Shown here: piece by piece, positions 55,036 to 63,874 of the stretch
Position numbering within the stretch: the stretch's first letter is position 1
Layout: each line of letters opens with the position of its first letter
DNA from: Terrisporobacter othiniensis
GTDB taxonomy: Bacteria > Bacillota > Clostridia > Peptostreptococcales > Peptostreptococcaceae
Length of the DNA stretch: 64,000 nt
Direction of reading: 5' to 3'
Assembly (NCBI RefSeq): GCF_000808015.1
Contig: NZ_JWHR01000068.1
Span: 84,156-148,155 of the forward strand
Position numbers and translations under genes: made by a program
Notes under the pieces: generated by a model
Seen by the model: only the letters and a program-made list of their open reading frames with translations
Told to the model about the DNA's origin: nothing
The model's database searches: none

Positions 55036-56016
55036 ATGAAATTATTTATGAATGAATACAAAGGATATATATTCACTTATTATGCAGGGCTTATAATAAC
55101 TCTTACGTATTGTAAACTTATGAATTTTATAAAAGCATCAGAGATAATCTATATATTATTATTTAATACTTTTATTGTAAGTGGCTTTATAATCTACAAG
55201 TACATAACAACTAAAAGAGCTTATGAAGTTTTTGAAAAAGGCATAGAAAATTTAGATGAATCTCTATTAGATTTAGGAAAATCACCTATAGGGAAAAATG
55301 TATCTAATGTGCTGAATCAACAATATAATCAATATAGATTAGAGATACAAAAACAAAATAAGATACATGACGATCATTTAACTTTTATTAATCATTGGAT
55401 TCATCAGATGAAAACTCCAGTATCTGTAATCAATCTTTTGCTACAAGAATATGAAGGTGAAGAGATATCATCAAATATACAGCAAGAGTTAGACAAAATA
55501 GATAAAGGACTTAATATGGCAATGTATTTTGCTAGATTAGATCAGTTTCAAAAAGATTTCTCAGTAGAAAAAGTTAATTTATATAATGATGTGGTAGAAC
55601 TAGTAAATAAAGAAAGACGATTATTTATTAAAAATAGAATAATTCCTAAAGTAGAATTGGACAAGGATTTAGTGGTCTATAGTGATAAAAAGTGGCTAAG
55701 ATTTATAATAGAACAAATAATAATAAATGGAGTAAAGTACTCAAAAGATTATGGAAAATATTTGACTATAAAAAATAGAGAAGATGATAAATACATAATA
55801 ATAGAGATAATTGATGAAGGAATTGGTATATCTAAAAAAGATATAAAAAGAGTATTTGAGCCATTTTTCACAGGTGAAAATGGACGTAACTTTGGAGAAT
55901 CAACGGGTATGGGATTATACATAGTAAAGACAGTATGTGATAACTTAGGTCATGAGGTAGAATTAAAATCGAAAATTGAAAAAGGTACACAAGTATCCAT
56001 ATTATTTAAAAAATAA
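55036..56016 (+). CDS. BceS-like intramembrane-sensing histidine kinase
   Basis: 326 residues. Two N-terminal helices with almost no extracellular loop (TYYAGLIITLTYCKLM, IYILLFNTFIVSGFIIY), the hallmark of intramembrane-sensing kinases; H-box NHWIHQMKTPVSV with His123; N-box IEQIIINGVKYSK; G-boxes IDEGIGI and GESTGMGLYIVK. Starts 9 bases after the regulator. Signals through contact with the BceAB transporter rather than by binding peptide itself. Confidence 0.93.
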   Translation: MKLFMNEYKGYIFTYYAGLIITLTYCKLMNFIKASEIIYILLFNTFIVSGFIIYKYITTKRAYEVFEKGIENLDESLLDLGKSPIGKNVSNVLNQQYNQYRLEIQKQNKIHDDHLTFINHWIHQMKTPVSVINLLLQEYEGEEISSNIQQELDKIDKGLNMAMYFARLDQFQKDFSVEKVNLYNDVVELVNKERRLFIKNRIIPKVELDKDLVVYSDKKWLRFIIEQIIINGVKYSKDYGKYLTIKNREDDKYIIIEIIDEGIGISKKDIKRVFEPFFTGENGRNFGESTGMGLYIVKTVCDNLGHEVELKSKIEKGTQVSILFKK

Positions 56017-56018
56017 AG

Positions 56019-56050
56019 AAAGTCAATAGTTATAAGCTATTGGCTTTTTA
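56019..56050 (+). terminator. terminator after the kinase gene
   Basis: AGTCAATAG pairs with CTATTGGCT around 6 bases; TTTTT follows. It separates the regulator/kinase unit from the transporter unit, which has its own operator. Confidence 0.75.
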
Positions 56051-56064
56051 AATATAAGTAAACC

Positions 56065-56098
56065 TTACATAGATGTAATGTAGATGTAAGGTTTGTAG
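56065..56098. promoter_or_regulatory. candidate response-regulator operator of the bce-like locus (site 2)
   Basis: CCTTACATAGATGTAATG then TAGATGTAAGGTTTG. It is a near copy of site 1 and also contains two TAGATGTAA units 11 bases apart, the spacing of OmpR-family tandem sites. About 80 bases before the ATPase start. Confidence 0.65.
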
Positions 56099-56171
56099 AT
56101 AGTGATATTTTAGCATCTAAATTAAAATTGAAGTATAAATAAATTTAATAAATTTAGAGAAGGAGAACCAC

Positions 56172-56918
56172 ATGGATATTTTAAAAGTAAGTAATTTAAG
56201 TAAAGTATACGGAAGTAAGGTAGTATCAAATGCATTAAAGGATATAAGTTTTAATATAGAAGATGGAGAATTTGTAGGAATAATGGGGCCAAGTGGTAGT
56301 GGAAAAACTACCCTATTAAATTTAATCTCAACTATAGATAAACCAACCTCAGGAAAGATTACTTTAGGTGACAAAGAGCCACATAAGTTAAAAGGAGACG
56401 CCCTTGCGTTATTTAGAAGGAGAGAACTTGGATTTGTATTTCAAGATTACAATTTACTAGACACTTTAACCATAGGTGAAAATATAGTTCTGCCATTAAC
56501 TTTAGAAAATGTACCTGTAAAAGAGCAAGATGAAAAATTAAAAAAGGTATCAAAAATACTAGGAATAGAAGAGTTATTAGATAAGAGAACTTTTGAAGTA
56601 TCTGGTGGGCAAGCTCAAAGAACTGCTATTGCAAGAGCTTTAATAAACAATCCATCTATAGTTTTGGCAGATGAACCAACAGGAAATTTAGACTCAAAGG
56701 CTGCTAGGAATGTTATGGAATTATTAGAAAAAATAAATAATGAAGAGAAAGTAACAACTATGATGGTAACTCATGATCCAGTTGCAGCAAGCTATTGCCA
56801 TAGAATACTTTTTATAAAAGATGGTGTAATTTATAATGAAATTTATAAAGGTGATAATAGAACTAAGTTTTATCAAGAGATAATGGATATACTTTTATTA
56901 TTAGGAGGTAGTAAATAA
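56172..56918 (+). CDS. BceA-like ABC transporter ATPase
   Basis: 248 residues, RBS GAAGGAG. Walker A GPSGSGKTT, Q-loop FVFQDYNLLDTLT, signature VSGGQAQRTA, Walker B VLADEPTGNLDSK, switch VTHDP. Its stop overlaps the permease start by one base. Drives removal of peptide antibiotics from their lipid targets and sensing through BceS. Confidence 0.95.
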   Translation: MDILKVSNLSKVYGSKVVSNALKDISFNIEDGEFVGIMGPSGSGKTTLLNLISTIDKPTSGKITLGDKEPHKLKGDALALFRRRELGFVFQDYNLLDTLTIGENIVLPLTLENVPVKEQDEKLKKVSKILGIEELLDKRTFEVSGGQAQRTAIARALINNPSIVLADEPTGNLDSKAARNVMELLEKINNEEKVTTMMVTHDPVAASYCHRILFIKDGVIYNEIYKGDNRTKFYQEIMDILLLLGGSK

Positions 56919-58837
56919 TGAGCTTTATACAGTTTGCCCTTAATAATATAAAACGAAATATTAAATCCTACCTAGGATATTTTTTCAGTATACTTATATC
57001 TTCTACATTACTTTTTTCCTTTAGAATGTTTATAAATCATCCAGATTTAGATACTTCATTATTTGAGAATTATATAATAGCAGCAATGCAAGTAACAGAA
57101 GTTATAATTTATTTATTTTTATCTCTATTTGTATTTTACTCAGCAAGTGTGTTTTTAAAAAGTAGAAATAAAGAGTTTGGAGTTTTATATACAATAGGTA
57201 TATCAAAGAAACAAGTTAAAAAAATGATTTTCGTAGAAAATTTAATAATAAATATTTTAGCCTCAGTTTTTGGAATTGTAGTAGGTTTGATTTTCGCTAA
57301 GGTAGTGCTAATTATAATATCTTCATTAATAGGAATAGAGCCACTAAAGTTTTATATTTCAACAAAATCTATTGCTGTAATTATTTTATACTTTACATTA
57401 TTATCAATGCTAACTTCTTATTTTATATCTTTTGTAGTTAGAGAAGATAAGGTAATAAAACTATTAAAAGGTACGCAAACGCCAAAGCCAGAGCCAAAAT
57501 CGTCACCAATATTAGCTGTATTTTGCGTTGGGGTATTAGTATATGCATACTACATGGCAGTGAGTGTAACCATGTCAGATTTATTTTATAAAATAGCGCC
57601 AGTAACTTTTATGGTTATTATGGCAACTTATTTATTATTTTCACAACTTAGTGTATTTGTTATAAAGAAAGTTAAAGGGAAGAAAGCATTTTATAAAAAA
57701 AATACTAATATGTTGTCTATAGCAAACTTACATTATAAGATAAAAGATAATACAAGGATGCTTTTTTTAGTAACAATAACTTCAGCTATTGCATTTACAG
57801 CAATTGGGTCTGTTTATTCATATTGGATGAGTAGATTAGATCAAGTTGAAGCAGCATATCCACAAGCAATATTTTATGCTACAGAAAGTGGCAATTTAAA
57901 TGAGGATAATGTTTACAAAGATGTGGATTATAATAAGAGTGATTATAGCAAAAGAGTAGATTTATTAGAATCTCTATTAGAAAAAGATAAAATATCTTAT
58001 GATAAGGTTGAAGGACAAATTAAAACTATAGTTGCAGAAAATACAGATAAGACTGTGAAAATAATTAAAGAGTCTGATTATATTAAGTTATCAAAAGAAA
58101 AGAGATTAGAAACAATTGATTTATACTCTAATGAAGTAATATCATTATCAAAGTCAAATGTATCAAAATTAAACATTAATAATAAAAATAATAATGTTAT
58201 GACTATAGATAATAAATCTATGAAAGTAAAGTATGCAGACAAGTCTGTTATGCCAGCATATTATAGTGCATATGTTGTTAAAGATGATTTTTATAATAGT
58301 ATAAGTTTAGATTGTATAGAGGATAAATTTATAGCAATCAATACAAAGAATTATATGAAAACACTTGGTGCAATTAAGAGTTTTGAAGATGTCTATAAAG
58401 ATGAGGTAGGGTATAAACTTTTATCTAGAGCATCTATGGTGGATCACGGTAGGATAGTTTATGCAGTTCTTTTATTCTTATCTATTTTTATAGGGCTTAT
58501 ATTTTTCATTACTTCTAGCAGTTTTTTATATAATAAGCTTTATGTTGACTGTCAAGATGATAAGAGGAAGTATAGAAACCTTAATAAGATAGGGTTGACC
58601 TATAAGGAGATAAGAAAAGCAGTGACAGTAGAGATAGCTACTTTGTTTTTACTTCCTTATGTAGTTGCAGTTATTCATTCAGCCTTTGCACTTTTAGCTC
58701 TTAAAAACTCCCTCGATGTAGATGTTGCAGGGTCTTCGTTTTTAGTTATGGGAAGCTTTTTTGTAGTTTTACTTATATACTTCTTAATTGTAAGACAAGG
58801 TTATTTAAATGAAATAAAAGAAAATTTGGTAGATTAA
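56918..58837 (+). CDS. BceB-like permease
   Basis: 639 residues, RBS AGGAGGTAG. Ten predicted membrane helices with two FtsX regions (SRNKEFGVLYTIGIS near 100; KYRNLNKIGLTYKEIRKA near 560) and the ~200-residue extracellular domain between helices VII and VIII, the BceB layout. Translationally coupled to the ATPase. Its stop codon directly abuts copy 5 of the boundary repeat. Confidence 0.95.
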   Translation: MSFIQFALNNIKRNIKSYLGYFFSILISSTLLFSFRMFINHPDLDTSLFENYIIAAMQVTEVIIYLFLSLFVFYSASVFLKSRNKEFGVLYTIGISKKQVKKMIFVENLIINILASVFGIVVGLIFAKVVLIIISSLIGIEPLKFYISTKSIAVIILYFTLLSMLTSYFISFVVREDKVIKLLKGTQTPKPEPKSSPILAVFCVGVLVYAYYMAVSVTMSDLFYKIAPVTFMVIMATYLLFSQLSVFVIKKVKGKKAFYKKNTNMLSIANLHYKIKDNTRMLFLVTITSAIAFTAIGSVYSYWMSRLDQVEAAYPQAIFYATESGNLNEDNVYKDVDYNKSDYSKRVDLLESLLEKDKISYDKVEGQIKTIVAENTDKTVKIIKESDYIKLSKEKRLETIDLYSNEVISLSKSNVSKLNINNKNNNVMTIDNKSMKVKYADKSVMPAYYSAYVVKDDFYNSISLDCIEDKFIAINTKNYMKTLGAIKSFEDVYKDEVGYKLLSRASMVDHGRIVYAVLLFLSIFIGLIFFITSSSFLYNKLYVDCQDDKRKYRNLNKIGLTYKEIRKAVTVEIATLFLLPYVVAVIHSAFALLALKNSLDVDVAGSSFLVMGSFFVVLLIYFLIVRQGYLNEIKENLVD

Positions 58838-58880
58838 ATTAATCGCGGGTATTATTCCTGCGAATCATCTCCACCAATAC
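58838..58880 (+). repeat. tmRNA-3'-end-like sequence, copy 5 (right edge of cassette III)
   Basis: CGCGGG, TATTATT, CCTGCG form a 6-bp stem with 7-base loop, exactly T-arm size, then AATCATCTCCACCA. This copy has the best T-arm of the set. 4951 bases from copy 4. Confidence 0.65.
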
Positions 58881-58906
58881 ATAAACGTGGAAACGTAGAA
58901 TAATTG

Positions 58907-58945
58907 GAATTACTAGACTTTATAGTTTGGTAATTCTTTTTATTT
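58907..58945 (+). terminator. terminator after copy 5
   Basis: GAATTACTAGACT pairs with AGTTTGGTAATTC (G-T and one mismatch), followed by TTTTTATTTT. Confidence 0.8.
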
Positions 58946-58951
58946 TGCCTT

Positions 58952-58962
58952 TTAGCACACAA
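58952..58962. repeat. single TTAGCACACAA, possible integrase arm site
   Basis: Identical to the second unit at 11150-11160 and located 90 bases after copy 5. See 11139-11160. Confidence 0.35.
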
Positions 58963-59073
58963 TCAGAAGAATGGTCTAAGATAAATAATTATAATGTTTA
59001 GAATAAATAGTAGTGAACCGTACTACGAGTAAAGGAGTACGGTTTCAGACAAGTTAATAAAAAGTAGTAAAAT

Positions 59074-59110
59074 AATAGCTGTACCATTAGTGAATGGTAT
59101 AGTTATTTTT
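59074..59110 (+). terminator. terminator-like hairpin
   Basis: AATAGCTGTACCATT pairs imperfectly with AATGGTATAGTTATT and is followed by TTTTAATT. Another hairpin, AACCGTACT/AGTACGGTT, is at 59016-59044. No gene lies between 58838 and 59222. Confidence 0.55.
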
Positions 59111-59221
59111 AATTAAAGCTCATATGTGACAATAATATTATAAAGATTATTATAACTAAGGACTTTAATTTATATAATTTTACAAATACAATTAAGTTAA
59201 CAAATTTAAAAAGCCAAATTC

Positions 59222-59290
59222 TGAGAAATTGAGTGACGGAAAACTAATGGATCTAAGGATGAATATCTATGCCAGCCAGTTACCAAGTAG
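59222..59290 (+). ncRNA. second cyclic-di-GMP-I-like riboswitch
   Basis: GTGACGGAAAACTAATGG, ATCTAAGGATG and CTATGCCAGCCAGTTACC follow the GEMM-I order (GAC..AAA.C, CTAAGG, TATG.CAGCCAG.T.CC). It ends 10 bases before an ATG, so control would be at translation rather than by a separate terminator. The gene it served is now broken. Confidence 0.65.
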
Positions 59291-59299
59291 GGAATAAAA

Positions 59300-59624
59300 A
59301 TGAGTTTTAGCAAAAGGGCAATAAAAATTATAGGATTAGTAGGAGTTACAATAGCCACGCTAATGTTAAATACAGTATCAGCTATGGATAAAAAGATCTA
59401 GTAACTAAAGAAAATGAAGTTACTATAATAAATAGTATTGATAATATGGGGTGTTATTTAGGAATAGGTGAATCAGTAGAAATATTAGATAACGAACCTA
59501 TACCTATTTTTTAGAGGCAGATTTGATGAAGGAATAACTACAGGAATTTGGATTTTTCTCAAGGTATCAAAGTGGAGTAAATAAAGTTGTAAAATTATCA
59601 AATGGATATAATGTGTATCTATAA
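59300..59624 (+). pseudogene. small secreted protein gene, multiply disrupted
   Basis: ATG 59300 gives a signal peptide (KRAIKIIGLVGVTIATLML ... SAMDKK) and stops after 33 codons. Other frames carry TKENEVTIINSIDNMGCYLG and GESVEILDNEPIPIF, then SRYQSGVNKVVKLSNGYNVY to a stop at 59622-59624. At least two frameshifts. The original was an exported protein of ~110 residues, family unknown, under c-di-GMP control. Confidence 0.55.
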
Positions 59625-60227
59625 CAAAGTATATTAAACATAATAAAAATGTTGGAATATCTATTTTAACAAATGTTTTAGCAAAAATGATTGGAGGACA
59701 TCTAGTAGCTTTATTAGTTAAACCACTTGCAGTAGTTAAAAAAACTTACAACAAATCCGCCAGGATGAATGATATTTAAATTAAGACTAAAAAAGTTTAC
59801 ATGGGACAATATGAAGGACTGATTGAAATGTTGATTGTAGACTCATATTCTTATCAATAAATTGGAGTTGAAATTTAGTGGAATGTAATGGATTTGAGTA
59901 TGATACTAGGTATAAGGATAAAGTAAGTGCTATTTTGAGGTATTTATTCTGAAATTATATAAGTACCTTAGGTAATAAGGTAATCTTTAAGTTTTAATAA
60001 AAATAGACTAAATCTAAATTCTTAATAAACAAATTTATCAGTAAACCATTAAAAAAATTAATGATATAAATAAGAAAAAACAATTTTACTTATATATTAA
60101 ATGGCTGTAAACTTAATAAATGTAGTTAGGAGTTATACTCTATAAATAAATTTTATAAAAAATTAGAATATTAAATTATGCCCTGTTTGACGGATTAATA
60201 TTAAAGCTTATAAGGAGGAATTATAAA
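59625..60227. other. 600-base region without a supported gene
   Basis: AT-rich with short frames only; one, around 59640-59780, reads ISILTNVLAKMIGGHLVALL and may be a further relic. Promoter for the MFS gene must lie near the right end; GGAGG precedes its ATG. Confidence 0.5.
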
Positions 60228-61502
60228 ATGGGACAAGCTGCAAAATCAAAAAAAAATAAAAGATATCTTATAGTATTCATTTGTATGTTAATTCAAGCAA
60301 TACCATATTGTATATCTCAAAATTTACAAAGTCAGATGCAAACACCAGTATCTCAATCAGGTGTAGTATCTGAGGTAGGATTTACATTACTATATTTATC
60401 AGGAACAATTCCGGCATTATTCAATCCAATAATAGCCAAAGTATATGATAAATTCAAAATTAAATATATATATGTAGCAGGTTTAATAATATCAGGTATA
60501 GCATTCGCCTCATATGGAATGGCTCAAAATGCAATAATGTTTAATGGAAGTGCATTCTTTACACAAGTAGGAACAATATTATTTACAGGTTTATCATTAC
60601 CAATAATGATGAGTCATTGGTTCCCTGGTGAAGGTAAAGGAACAGCATTAGGAATAGCATTAGCAGGTGGATCATTAGGTAATGTATTTTTACAACCAAT
60701 AACAGTTAATTTATTAGCTAACGTTGGATGGAGAGGAACATATATGGCATTAGGGGCAGCTATGATAATAATAGGTGTACCACTAGCATTATTATTTATA
60801 AGATACCCAAAACAAGAAGAAGTTGTAATGGAAACATCATCTAATAAGTCAAATGTAAAGCCAACAAGACCAAAATTTGATGGTTTATCAGACAAAGAAA
60901 ATGATAAAAATCCAATGTTCTGGACTTTCTGCGTAGGATGTGCATTAATATGTTTCGCAGTTGTTGCAGTATCAACACAAGCAATACCAGTATTAGGACA
61001 AAAAGGATTTGAACCAGGAAAATTAGGAATTGCAGGTTCAATATTTGGAGTATCATGTTTAATAGGTAATGTAGTAGGTGGTAAATTATTTGATAAATTA
61101 GGATCATTTATTCCAATGGTTTTATCAGGAATATCTACAGTAATAGCGTTATTAATAATGGCGTTTATGCCAGAGGGAAGTGCAATAGGATTTTTAGTAC
61201 CTATATGTTCAGGATTAACTGTATATACAATAACATCAGCACCAGCATTTATGCCAGCAGATGTATTTGGACAAAAAGATGGAACAATGAAGTTAGCAAA
61301 AGTAGGTATGTTTTATGCATTAGGTAGTTCAATATCAGCATTATTATTCACAACTATATCAAACAAGTTAGGATTAACTGGTTCATGTATGTTATTTATA
61401 GTTGTTGGTGTAGTAGGATATGGATTAAACTTATTTGCTCAAGTAAAATCAAAACAAATGTTTGTAGAAAACCAAAATTCATTAAATATAAAAATAGGAT
61501 AG
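60228..61502 (+). CDS. MFS transporter of the oxalate/formate antiporter (OFA) type
   Basis: 424 residues, RBS AAGGAGG. Twelve predicted helices with family features NPIIAKVYDKFKIK after helix 2 (the MFS A-motif position), SHWFPGEGKGTALGIALAGG in helix 4-5, GWRGTYMALGAAMIIIG, and GNVVGGKLFDKLGS in the second half. Probably imports or exchanges a small carboxylate; substrate not deducible. Followed by a strong terminator overlapping the stop. Confidence 0.85.
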   Translation: MGQAAKSKKNKRYLIVFICMLIQAIPYCISQNLQSQMQTPVSQSGVVSEVGFTLLYLSGTIPALFNPIIAKVYDKFKIKYIYVAGLIISGIAFASYGMAQNAIMFNGSAFFTQVGTILFTGLSLPIMMSHWFPGEGKGTALGIALAGGSLGNVFLQPITVNLLANVGWRGTYMALGAAMIIIGVPLALLFIRYPKQEEVVMETSSNKSNVKPTRPKFDGLSDKENDKNPMFWTFCVGCALICFAVVAVSTQAIPVLGQKGFEPGKLGIAGSIFGVSCLIGNVVGGKLFDKLGSFIPMVLSGISTVIALLIMAFMPEGSAIGFLVPICSGLTVYTITSAPAFMPADVFGQKDGTMKLAKVGMFYALGSSISALLFTTISNKLGLTGSCMLFIVVGVVGYGLNLFAQVKSKQMFVENQNSLNIKIG

Positions 61503-61527
61503 ATCAAATTTGATCTATCCTATTTTT
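61490..61527 (+). terminator. terminator after the MFS gene
   Basis: AAAATAGGATAGATCAAA pairs exactly with TTTGATCTATCCTATTTT. It includes the last codons and stop of the gene. Confidence 0.9.
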
Positions 61528-62079
61528 ATGCTTTTTATACATCATCAATTTTGTATTAAAACTTATTTTACCGTATAGCTTATAAATTCAGTTTCAAAAA
61601 ATTTTATATAAAATAGTAATTTACATAAAATAGTTCATTTAATTTTGATATTGTAATTATTAAAGTAGATATATTAGCTCTATTTTGTATTCACATGACT
61701 TTTGGATAGTAGTTGTTTGCAAGGAAGAACTAAGAGCAAAAATTAGTAATTAATTATTTTTTTCATAAATTTCTAAAGTTTTTACAAGACGAATGTATAT
61801 TACCATTAGGTACATATAAGATCTGAGAGAATAAATTTAATAATTTATTTAAAGGAAATATATCATGGTTCAGTAAGTAAAGAAGTAAATAGTTATCAAA
61901 GCTTCATTTTGGATGATTTTATTGATTTATATAATTCAGAAAAAAAGAGAAGAATATCTTAACATGTATGGAGAAGAATTAGTTGGATGTCAAAAGATAA
62001 TAGCCGGGGCAAATGATAACATCCTTGGAGAGTATAAAAAAAGAATGTGCTAAAGATGTTTCAATCTAAAATATTAGAA
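61528..62079. other. decayed region before the DnaD-like relic
   Basis: No intact gene. Short frames such as SFILDDFIDLYNSEKKRRIS (about 61899-61960) suggest eroded phage coding DNA. Confidence 0.45.
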
Positions 62080-62552
62080 CTTGCTTGTTAAAATTAGAAA
62101 AGAATGGATTTTTAACAAATAAATCAACAAACCCAAATAGGCTTATAACTATTGAAAATTGGTAACTTTATCAAATTAGTGAGAAAAAACAACAAGCTAA
62201 TAAACAGGCGACTAACAAGCAACTAACAACTAACAAGAATGATAAGAATAATATATATACATCACAATGTGATGAATTATGGAAACTCTATCCTAATAAA
62301 AAAGGAAAACAAGAGGCTTATAAGAAGATACTAAAACTTCTAGAAGAATATTCATTATAAGAATTAAGGAGAAGTGTAGAAAGATATTCAAAAGAAGTAG
62401 AAGGTAAAAATAAACAGTACATACAGCATGGAAGTACATTCTTTAATGGTGGATATGTGGATTATTTAGATGAAAATTTCAAAGAAGCATCACATTATCC
62501 AGCAGAAGAACCTAAGGGGAAAGTATTAGATTTTAAAATAGGTGGAGAGTGA
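62080..62552 (+). pseudogene. phage replisome organiser (DnaD-like) relic
   Basis: With several in-frame stops the frame reads LKLEKNGFLTNKSTNPNRLI, a polar linker (KQATNKQLTTNKNDK), then DELWKLYPNKKGKQEAYKKI, a stop, and RYSKEVEGKNKQYIQHGSTF then FNGGYVDYL. The LYPNKKGK...YIQHGSTFFN.G..DYL motif is the C-terminal DnaD-type/replication-organiser signature in phages. It directly precedes a DnaB relic, the usual order. Confidence 0.7.
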
Positions 62553-62558
62553 TTATAA

Positions 62559-63771
62559 GTGAATAATATATATGATACACATGCAGAACAGTCAATATTA
62601 GGAGCTATATTGCTTGATAAGAATGTAATACATGAAGTTGAAAGCTTACCTAGTGATGTTTTTTACAATGAAGCTCACAAGGTTATATTTAACAGAATGT
62701 TAGAACCACATAAAAAAGGGATGGTTATTGATATAATCACCCTAATAGATAAATTAAAATTTAATAATGAACTAGAAGCTATCGGTGGTATAACATATTT
62801 AACTAGTTTACCAACTACAAGCAACATACAATATTATATAAAAATAATTGAGGAATTACAACAAAAAAGGAATATTGTACAAGTTTTTTATAGGCTCATA
62901 GAGGACATCAGAAGGGGAGAGGATATAAAAAATACATCATTAAATACATTTGAAATAGTTACAGAGTTAAAAGAAGAGATTAAAACAGATAGCACACTAA
63001 GAAGTATTATGACAAATATCTTTGATGATTTAAACAGTGGAGTTGGAAAAAGTGCATTAGCAATTAAAATAGCCATTAATTCATTTTTAAAAGGTAAAAA
63101 ATACTTATTATTTCTAGAGAGATGACCAAAGAGCAAGTGGCAGAAAGAATAATATTAAGCCATAATGGAATATCTAAAAAGAAATATGAGGATAGAAGCT
63201 TTAATAGTGAAGATTGGCAAAGAATTGTTAAAACAATGGAGGCTTTTTCAACAGATGACATTAAAATTGATGATAAAATTTCAACCATACAAGGGATAAA
63301 AAAGGAATTAAGAAGTTTTAAGCCTGATGTATTAATTGTTGATTATGTTCAGTTATTAATTCCAAATAGTTTCAAAGATAGCCGAGAGAGACAAGTCGCC
63401 GAGCTATCAAGGGAACTAAAAAAGATAACTATTGATTATGGAATTATAGTTTTACAGTTAATCCAGTTAGCAGAGAAAGGAACTGGAAACTATAGACCTC
63501 ATGGTGAAAGCTATACGAGAGAAAGTCGTGCGATTTACCATGATTAAAATATCGTTATCTATATACATAATGTTACAGAATAAAAGGAATTAGTTCAAGA
63601 TCATATAAAGCAGTATCTAAAGAAAAAGGAAGTCTTGAGGATATGAAGGCTACTCTAGAAAGATTTAAAGAGAATGAAACTAAATTTATAGAGCTGATAG
63701 TAGATAAAAATAGAAGTGGAGAAGTAGGAAGTAATTATTATTGGTTTAAAGGTGCTGATTTAGGTTATTAA
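62559..63771 (+). pseudogene. dnaB: replicative helicase DnaB, multiply disrupted
   Basis: N-terminal domain intact (THAEQSILGAILLDKNVI, DIITLIDKLKFNNELEAIGG). The RecA-like domain is damaged: before Walker A about 15-20 residues are missing (FDDLNSG joins VGKSALAIKIA), a frameshift lies near 63112 (before REMTKEQVAERI), and Walker B PDVLIVDYVQLL survives. After HGESYTRESRAIYHD an in-frame TAA (63544-63546) interrupts NIVIYIHNVT, and the tail SGEVGSNYYWFKGADLGY ends at 63771. GTG start 62559. Not functional. Confidence 0.8.
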
Positions 63772-63874
63772 CCAGTAATTTAAAGTAAATATAATGAAAT
63801 AAGGTATTTAATTGTCTAAGGGGGAACTAAATCATGACTAATCTTTACAAATAAATATAAGGTAGGTTTTGTGA

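Noticed and set aside
46978-58880. Intact tmRNA or tRNA genes at the CTCCACCA sequences
   Set aside because: No acceptor 5' half, tag frame, D-arm or anticodon arm precedes any copy, and T-stems pair poorly except at 58842. They are treated as 3'-end-like repeats only.
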